Assembly (NCBI GenBank): GCA_947456845.1
Contig: CANGUJ010000021.1
Span: 1-20,274, forward strand
Length of the DNA stretch: 20,274 nt
Direction: 5' to 3'
Source of the DNA: Burkholderiales bacterium
GTDB lineage: Bacteria; Pseudomonadota; Gammaproteobacteria; Burkholderiales; JAEUOS01
Shown: positions 15,467 through 20,274 of the stretch, piece by piece
Numbering within the stretch: the stretch's first letter is position 1
Layout of the letters: the number at the start of each line of letters is the position of its first letter
Translations under genes and position numbers: made by a program
Notes under the pieces: generated by a model
Database searches by the model: none
What the model was told of the DNA's origin: nothing
The model's input: the letters and a program-made list of their open reading frames with translations, nothing else

Positions 15467-16240
15467 ATGCATGCTTCCCCGGTTCGCGGCACCCAGACCC
15501 TCTCCCGCGCCGTCGTGCTCATGAAGGCGGTGGCCGAGCGTCCGCTGCAGGGCTGGCGCCTGACCGATCTGGCCGCCCACTGCGGCTTCGACAAGGGCAG
15601 CGCGCACCGCCTGCTGGCCGGGCTGGTGCATGAAAGACTGGTGCTGCAGCGCCCCTCCGATCGCCACTATGTGCCCGGCCCGCTGCTCTATGAGCTGGGC
15701 CTGGGTGTGACGCCGCTGGCGGCCTTCCAGCAGCGCTGCGCGCCCGCGCTGGCGCGGATGGCGCGCCTGACCCGCGGGCTGGCCTTCCTGTACCTGAAGA
15801 GCGGCGCCGAGTTCGTGTGCGCGGCGCGCGTCGGCAGCAGCTCACTCAAGGGCATGTCGGTCGAGGTGGGCACACGCCGGCCGCTGGTGGTGTCCGCCGC
15901 CGGCGTGGCGATCCTCTTGGCCCTGCCGGCAGAGGAGCAGGCGGCGGTGGAAAAAGCCAACCTGAAGCAGATCGAACCGGTCGGGGCGGCGCGTGTGGCG
16001 GCGGTGCGGAAGATGCTGCGCCGCTCGCGTCGCCATGGATTCGGCGTCAACCTCGCCGATGTGGTGCCGGGCATCAACGCTTTCGGCGTGCCGCTCTTCG
16101 ATGCGGAACGACGCCCCTTCGCCTCGATCAGCGTGGTGGGCCCGGTGGCCGCCATGCCGCGCACGCGTCTGGCCGAATTCGAGGCCATGCTGCGGGCCGA
16201 GGCCGCGCGCATCCAGGGCGAGGCCGGCGCGCCGCCATGA
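15467..16240 (+). CDS. IclR-family transcriptional regulator
   Basis: A 257-residue protein of typical IclR size. An N-terminal winged helix-turn-helix lies at about 10-70, with the recognition region LTDLAAHCGFDKGSAHRLL (32-50), and a C-terminal effector-binding (GAF-like) domain from about 85 to 250, with VGTRRPLVVSAAGVAILLAL and the SRRHGFGVNLADVVPGINAFGVPLFD region typical of the family. The regulator is divergent from the nine-gene minus-strand operon, the classical layout for an IclR-type regulator and the catabolic operon it controls; whether it represses or activates cannot be told. ATG 15467 is chosen because the family N-terminus starts about there; the frame is open further up, but the ribosome site is weak. 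Confidence 0.92.
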   Translation: MHASPVRGTQTLSRAVVLMKAVAERPLQGWRLTDLAAHCGFDKGSAHRLLAGLVHERLVLQRPSDRHYVPGPLLYELGLGVTPLAAFQQRCAPALARMARLTRGLAFLYLKSGAEFVCAARVGSSSLKGMSVEVGTRRPLVVSAAGVAILLALPAEEQAAVEKANLKQIEPVGAARVAAVRKMLRRSRRHGFGVNLADVVPGINAFGVPLFDAERRPFASISVVGPVAAMPRTRLAEFEAMLRAEAARIQGEAGAPP

Positions 16241-16335
16241 GGCGGGCGGCGTCGGCCGGGCCTGCCCCTAGAATCGGGCAGCAGGCGTCATCGACGCCAT
16301 CCCGTTCATCGCAGCCCCCATTCCGGCGAGGTTCC

Positions 16336-17169
16336 ATGGCACACCCGGCGCAGGACCATCCCTACCGCGATTTCGAGCATGCCGGCTGGCAGCGCGCAGC
16401 AACGGCCTATGCCGAGACCTTCGGCACCATCAGCAGCGCATTCGTGCCGGCGCTGCTGCAAGGCGTTGACCTGCGCGCCGGCGCCAGGTTGCTCGATGTC
16501 GCCTGCGGGCCGGGGCTGGTGAGCGGCGCGGCGGCGGCGCATGGCGCGGATGTGACCGGCGTCGATTTCTCCGCCAACATGGTGGCCGAGGCCGCGCGGC
16601 GCAATCCGGCGCTCGCCTTCCGCCAGGGTGACGCCGAAGCGCTGCCGTTCGGTGACGCCGAATTCGACGCGGTGGTGATCGGCTTCGGCCTGCATCACTT
16701 CCCGTTTCCGGGCCGCGCCATCGCCGAGGCCTGGCGCGTGCTGCGCCCGGGCGGCAGGCTCGCCTTCACCACCTGGGCGCCGCCAGAGGCGCATGTGATG
16801 CACCAGATCGTGGTGGGTGCGGTACGCGCCGCCGGCGATGCGGGCGCCGCACTGCCGGTGGCGCCCGGCGGGGCGGTCAACCAGATCACGGCGTGCGCGG
16901 GCCTCCTCGCGGCTGCGGGATTCGCCGCCGCCGCGACGCGGCTTTCGATCATCAAGGCCCATGTGCCCATCGCTTCCGCGCGGCACCTGGTGGACATGCT
17001 GGTCGCCGGCACGGTCAGGCTTTCGACCACGCTGCGCTCGCAACCGGCCGACAAGGCCGGCGCGGTCATGGCCGCCATCGAACGCGGCATGGCCCCTTAC
17101 CGCGACGGCGACGCCTACCGGTTTCCGGTGGCGGCCATCCTGGGCAGCACCGCCAAAGCGCCGGGCTGA
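16336..17169 (+). CDS. Class I SAM-dependent methyltransferase
   Basis: A 277-residue protein with the Rossmann-like methyltransferase fold. Motif I is LLDVACGPG (52-60), the acidic residue binding the SAM ribose is in VTGVDFS (Asp77), GDAEALPF (98-105) follows, then FDAVVIGFGLHHFPFPG, and the post-III strand VLRPGGRLAF (135-144). This order is that of UbiE/Methyltransf_11-type enzymes that methylate small molecules. GAGG lies close before ATG 16336. It follows the iclR-type gene by 95 bases in the same direction and could be read with it, but nothing links it to the catabolic operon. The methyl acceptor is unknown. Confidence 0.9.
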   Translation: MAHPAQDHPYRDFEHAGWQRAATAYAETFGTISSAFVPALLQGVDLRAGARLLDVACGPGLVSGAAAAHGADVTGVDFSANMVAEAARRNPALAFRQGDAEALPFGDAEFDAVVIGFGLHHFPFPGRAIAEAWRVLRPGGRLAFTTWAPPEAHVMHQIVVGAVRAAGDAGAALPVAPGGAVNQITACAGLLAAAGFAAAATRLSIIKAHVPIASARHLVDMLVAGTVRLSTTLRSQPADKAGAVMAAIERGMAPYRDGDAYRFPVAAILGSTAKAPG

Positions 17170-17195
17170 GGCACCGGCGCCCCGTCACCCCGGCT

Positions 17196-18194
17196 TCAAT
17201 CCAGGCGGATGCCTGCCTGGCCGATCACCCTGCCCCAGCGCTCGTATTCGGCAAGCGTAAATGCCTGGAACTGTTCCGGTGAATTGCCGCCGATCACCGC
17301 GCCGGAGGACTCGAACGCCTGGCGGATGTCGGGCATGTTGAGAACCTTGGCGGTTTCGGCGGCGAGGCGCGCCAGGATGGCCACAGGGGTGCCGGCAGGC
17401 GCGTACAGCCCCTGCCATGCCGGGACGTCGAGCCCGCCCGGATACCCGCTTTCCGCAAAGGTCGGGATGGCGGGCACCGCGGACAGCCGCCTGTCGCTCG
17501 CCACGCCGAGCGCCTTGACCCGGCCGGTGTTGATGAGCGGCTGCAGCGTGACCGTCCAGTCAAAATAGACCTGGATCACGTTGGCTACCAGGTCGGTGGT
17601 GATCTGGCCGCCGGCGGCCTTGTAGGGCACGAAGGTGATGTTGGCGCCGGTGGATTGCCGCATCATCTCGGTGACCACGTGGGCCACGCCGCCGGTGGTG
17701 CCGCCCATGTTGAGCTTGCCCGGGTTGGCCCTGGCATAGGCGATCATCTCGCCCACGGTATTGAACGGCACGCTGGGATGCGCCACCAGAAGCGGCGGCC
17801 CGGCCGACACCATGGTGATGCCGGTGAGGGTTTTCACCGGATCGAAGTTCATCTTCAGCAGGTGCGGGTTCCACGTCATGTTGAAGACGTTGCCCATGAG
17901 GAGGGTGTGACCATCGGCCGGAGCGCGCGCGACGAACTCGGCGGCGATGTTGCCGCTGGCGCCCGGGCGGTTTTCCACGACCGCCTGCCCGCCCAGAAGC
18001 GGACCGAGCCTCTCGGCGATCTGCCGCGCGCGCGTGTCGCCGGTATTGCCCGGATTGACGGTTACCACCAGCTTGACGGGCCTGGACGGAAACGGCACCG
18101 GCTGTGCCCGCGCGGGCAAGGACGTCACCAGGCCAGCGCAAGCCGCGCTCATCAGCATTCTTCGCCGCGCGCTCGGCATCATCCTTGGCATCAT
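17196..18194 (-). CDS. Bug/TctC-family periplasmic solute-binding receptor with divergent ligand loop
   Basis: A 332-residue receptor with a signal peptide rich in Met and Arg, cut probably after PARA (residue 30). It has PFPSRPVKLVV, VVENRPGASGNIA, PADGHTLLMG, VPYKAAGGQITTDLV and the ending RWGRVIGQAGIRLD, so family membership is sure. The loop after the first strand reads TVNPGNTGDTRAR (45-57) instead of PFPPGGxxDxxAR: the second glycine of PGG is Asn50, while the Asp (53) remains. The central lobe is also unusual, with FNMTWNPHLLKMNF and VYFDWTVTLQP. GGAG precedes the tandem ATGATG. It stands alone, 196 bases after the Cdh-like gene and convergent with the methyltransferase gene. Confidence 0.92.
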   Translation of the reverse strand: MMPRMMPSARRRMLMSAACAGLVTSLPARAQPVPFPSRPVKLVVTVNPGNTGDTRARQIAERLGPLLGGQAVVENRPGASGNIAAEFVARAPADGHTLLMGNVFNMTWNPHLLKMNFDPVKTLTGITMVSAGPPLLVAHPSVPFNTVGEMIAYARANPGKLNMGGTTGGVAHVVTEMMRQSTGANITFVPYKAAGGQITTDLVANVIQVYFDWTVTLQPLINTGRVKALGVASDRRLSAVPAIPTFAESGYPGGLDVPAWQGLYAPAGTPVAILARLAAETAKVLNMPDIRQAFESSGAVIGGNSPEQFQAFTLAEYERWGRVIGQAGIRLD

Positions 18195-18390
18195 CCCGTC
18201 TCCTCGCTGGTTTTTCTGCGGCGCGGGCCTCCCCGTTGCGCCGCGAAGTGCGCCTCGAACATAAAGCTATCACGGCATGCCGGGACCTGCATCTGCGGCG
18301 CGGCGACCCGGAGTCGCCCGGCCCGCAGGCCACGCGGTCGCCGCCCGAGGGTTTCCTGTGCGACCGCGAACCGCCGCGGCAGACCCCGGA

Positions 18391-19104
18391 TCAGTCCTCG
18401 TCGATGCTGTAACGCGATTCCGGATTGCGCGTGTTCACCGGAAACCCGGCCTCGACCAGCATGTCGAAGCCGGCGCCGCGCCTGCGGATGGCGATGCCGT
18501 AGTTGCCGTTGCCGACGGCCAGCTTTTCCGTGGCGAAGGCGCGCGCCAGGCGCCACGCGTCGGCGAGGTTGTCGAGCGGCACCACGCTGCCGGCGGGAAA
18601 CGCCACACCGTTGCCGCGCACGATATGGATGTGCAGGTGGGTCTGCGAGCGCAGCGTGGGCGGGTTGATCACCAGGGTGATCTCGTCATCAGCCAGGTAG
18701 CGGCGCGCCGCATCCCATGCGTCCTGCCAGAGCGAGGCAAACGGCGAGCCGGCCGCGGTCAGTTGCGGATCCTCGACCCCGCAAACCGGCGCCAGCGGCA
18801 TCAGGAGGCCGTGCACGAAGCGCAGGTCAGGCTGCGCCTTGCGGCGCGTGAGGCACATCTTGCGGTCGCGAATGGCCACGGACGCGCGATTGGAATGCCA
18901 TGACCAGACCTCGATCTCGCGCTCGCAGCCCGGGCCGATATTGGGCTTTTCGACGACCGTGCGGCCGCGGCAATCCTGCCCCGCGAGACACTGCGTGATC
19001 TGGCGCAGGGCATCGTTGGGCGGCGTGACCGGACAACCCTGGCCAGCCGCCGGACCGGCAAGCACCAGGAGCGCAAACGCGAACAGGCAGGCGACGGATC
19101 TCAT
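18391..19104 (-). CDS. CDP-diacylglycerol pyrophosphatase-like protein (Cdh family, HIT superfamily), secreted
   Basis: A 237-residue protein with a Sec signal peptide (LFAFALLVLAGPAAG, cut near residue 20-22). Residues 147-160 hold NPPTLRSQTHLHIH, a histidine-triad-like core (His156, His158, His160) as in the Cdh family, whose E. coli member hydrolyses CDP-diacylglycerol to CMP and phosphatidate. FVHGLLMPLAPVCGVEDPQL (97-116) and the C-terminal NYGIAIRRRG also fit that family. Four or more cysteines in the first 110 residues suggest disulfides in the periplasm. The start at 19104 is chosen because the signal peptide begins there; GGAG lies 13 bases upstream, farther than ideal. It is divergent from the Bug receptor at 19207. 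The true substrate may be another nucleotide pyrophosphate. Confidence 0.82.
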   Translation of the reverse strand: MRSVACLFAFALLVLAGPAAGQGCPVTPPNDALRQITQCLAGQDCRGRTVVEKPNIGPGCEREIEVWSWHSNRASVAIRDRKMCLTRRKAQPDLRFVHGLLMPLAPVCGVEDPQLTAAGSPFASLWQDAWDAARRYLADDEITLVINPPTLRSQTHLHIHIVRGNGVAFPAGSVVPLDNLADAWRLARAFATEKLAVGNGNYGIAIRRRGAGFDMLVEAGFPVNTRNPESRYSIDED

Positions 19105-19206
19105 GGGCGCATTGTCGCTCCGATGGCGCACCGCCGCCAATCCGCGCCGCGCGATGCGGGCCCTACAATGCGGCATGTCCAACCAACCACAAGCGAGACA
19201 ACGCCG
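19105..19206. promoter_or_regulatory. Divergent intergenic region with a possible -10 box for the plus-strand receptor
   Basis: The 102-base gap separates the Cdh-like gene from the receptor at 19207. TACAAT (19164-19169) in the context CCCTACAATGCGGC fits a sigma-70-type -10, as often seen in GC-rich beta-proteobacteria, and would start transcription about 30 bases before the ATG. No good -35 is visible at the expected distance. Confidence 0.4.
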
Positions 19207-20196
19207 ATGAAAGCGATCCGCCGCACACTGATGGCCGCCGGGCTGGCCTGCGCCGCCCTCGCACCGGTTGCGGGCCTGGCCCAGGCCTGGCCCACCAAGC
19301 CGCTCAAGTGGATCGTGCCCTTCCCGCCCGGCGGCCCCACCGACCTGCTCTCGCGCGCCATCGCCCAGGGCCTGTCGGAATCCTTGGGCCAGCCGGTGGT
19401 GATCGAGAACCGCGGCGGGGCCGGCGGCGGCCTGGCCATGGATGCGCTGGCCAAGTCACCGCCCGACGGCTACACCATCGGCCTGCCGACGATCGGCACG
19501 CATGCCATCAACCCGGCGCTCTACGGAGCCAAGCTGCCCTACGACCCGGTGCGCGACTTCACGCCGCTCACGCTCGCGGTGTCGTACGTGAACATCATGG
19601 TGATCAACCCGGCGCACCCGGCGCGCAATGTGGCGGAACTGGTCGAGTATGCCAAGGCCAACCCCGGCAAGGTGACGTTCGGCTCGGCGGGCAACGGGTC
19701 CTCCAACCATCTGTCCGGGGAGGTGCTCAAGGCGCTGACCGACGCGCCGATGCAGCACATTCCCTACAAGGGCAGCGCGCAGGCGCTCACCGACGTGATG
19801 GCCGGCAACACCACCTTCATGTACGACATCCTGAACACCTCCCTGCCGCAGGTGCGCGCCGGGCGGGTGCGCGCGCTCGCCGTCACCTCCTCCAAGCGCA
19901 GCCCCTATGTGCCGGAGATACCCACCATGGAAGAAGCTGGCGTGAAAGGCTACTCGGCCACCGGTAGCGACCTGTGGATGGGCGTGATGGGCCCGCGGGG
20001 CATTCCCAAGCCGATCGCCGACCGGCTTAACGCCGAGCTCATCAAGGTCCTACGCTCGCCGGCGATGCGCGAGAAGATCCGCGCGCAGTTTCTCGACCCC
20101 TGGACCTGCACGCCGGAGGAATTCATGCAGATCGTCAAGACCGACCTCGCCAAGTGGAGCAAGATCGTCAAGGATTCCGGGGCGCGGGTCGATTGA
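19207..20196 (+). CDS. Bug/TctC-family periplasmic solute-binding receptor
   Basis: A 329-residue receptor with a signal peptide (MKAIRRTLMAAGLACAALAP) likely cut after GLA (25) or AQA (27). It is the most typical copy in the window: IVPFPPGGPTDLLSR with ligand Asp46, VVIENRGGAGGGLA, PPDGYTIGL, YDPVRDFTPLTL, IPYKGSAQALTDVMAG and the C-terminal KWSKIVKDSGARVD. The ATG at 19207 lacks a strong ribosome site. The next gene begins 11 bases after its stop with an overlapping AAGGAG, so receptor and enzyme gene are co-transcribed and probably concern one substrate, perhaps an acid degraded as its CoA ester. Its mature N-terminus (QAWPTKPLKWIVPFPPGGPTD) is close to that of the truncated receptor at the left edge. 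Confidence 0.95.
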   Translation: MKAIRRTLMAAGLACAALAPVAGLAQAWPTKPLKWIVPFPPGGPTDLLSRAIAQGLSESLGQPVVIENRGGAGGGLAMDALAKSPPDGYTIGLPTIGTHAINPALYGAKLPYDPVRDFTPLTLAVSYVNIMVINPAHPARNVAELVEYAKANPGKVTFGSAGNGSSNHLSGEVLKALTDAPMQHIPYKGSAQALTDVMAGNTTFMYDILNTSLPQVRAGRVRALAVTSSKRSPYVPEIPTMEEAGVKGYSATGSDLWMGVMGPRGIPKPIADRLNAELIKVLRSPAMREKIRAQFLDPWTCTPEEFMQIVKTDLAKWSKIVKDSGARVD

Positions 20197-20201
20197 AGGA
20201 G
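20196..20201 (+). promoter_or_regulatory. Ribosome-binding site fixing a GTG start
   Basis: AAGGAG overlaps the last base of the receptor's TGA stop and lies six bases before GTG 20208. It is among the best ribosome sites in the window and makes the GTG start credible. Confidence 0.75.
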
Positions 20202-20207
20202 CACTGC

Positions 20208-20274
20208 GTGAACATCTCCGCGACCGCCCTGCCCGATTCGCGCGGCGGCAATCTGTACCGCGCCGACCCGGCGC
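20208..20274 (+). CDS. Start of a gene cut by the right edge, possibly acyl-CoA dehydrogenase
   Basis: From GTG 20208 the frame reads MNISATALPDSRGGNLYRADPA and is still open at the window edge. Only 22 residues are visible, so no domain can be shown. The short NLYRADP stretch is reminiscent of the N-terminus of some acyl-CoA dehydrogenases, where a similar F/LYRADP leads into the first helix; this is pattern memory, not proof. The strong ribosome site and close spacing to the Bug receptor support a real co-transcribed gene. Confidence 0.5.
   Translation, partial: MNISATALPDSRGGNLYRADPA

Noticed and set aside
18302..18318. Hairpin GGCGAC-CCGGA-GTCGCC as a terminator of the Cdh-like gene
   Set aside because: The stem is only six base pairs, there is no T-run, and it is easily met by chance in GC-rich sequence.
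1..20274. CRISPR array, tRNA, rRNA, insertion sequence or phage genes
   Set aside because: No regularly spaced repeats, cloverleaf-like sequence, transposase motifs or integrase were seen on either strand.

Overview
The window is strongly GC-rich, densely coding and full of periplasmic solute receptors of the Bug (TctC, tripartite tricarboxylate transporter receptor) family. I count six that look intact (one cut by the left edge) and one clearly broken copy. Such expansion of the family is a hallmark of beta-proteobacteria of the order Burkholderiales (Bordetella, Achromobacter, Cupriavidus and relatives), so I place the source there; the genus cannot be fixed from this stretch. No rRNA, tRNA, insertion sequence, phage gene or CRISPR array is visible.

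Left block (1-5165, plus strand): a Bug receptor (5' end missing), an Ldh-family NAD(P)H oxidoreductase, a roughly 370-base gap with a tandem repeat and a strong hairpin, an HMG-CoA-lyase-type enzyme, a family III CoA-transferase, and the remains of a Bug receptor that has lost about 150 codons from its middle. CoA-transferase plus HMG-CoA-lyase-type enzyme suggests activation and carbon-carbon cleavage of a branched hydroxy-dicarboxylic acid.

Central block (5195-15327, minus strand): nine genes in one direction with gaps of 12-84 bases. In transcription order they are a family III CoA-transferase, a Bug receptor, an AMP-forming acyl-CoA ligase, a double hot-dog (MaoC-like) protein, a Baeyer-Villiger-type flavin monooxygenase, a Bug receptor, a metallo-beta-lactamase-fold hydrolase, a Bug receptor and a small four-helix membrane protein. 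An IclR-family regulator is transcribed away from the first gene. The shared intergenic region carries a perfect AT-rich 15-base palindrome, the obvious candidate operator. Read together, this looks like an inducible catabolic operon: uptake, oxygenation of a ketone to an ester or lactone, hydrolysis, CoA activation, hydration. The substrate is unknown; this pathway is the main candidate here for an undescribed system.

Right block (16336-20274): a class I SAM-dependent methyltransferase (plus), a Bug receptor with an unusual ligand loop (minus), a secreted CDP-diacylglycerol-pyrophosphatase-like HIT-superfamily protein (minus), another Bug receptor (plus), and 12 bases behind it the first 22 codons of a gene that continues outside the window, possibly an acyl-CoA dehydrogenase. 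No TctA or TctB membrane subunit is present anywhere, so all receptors here must use transport partners encoded elsewhere or serve another role.
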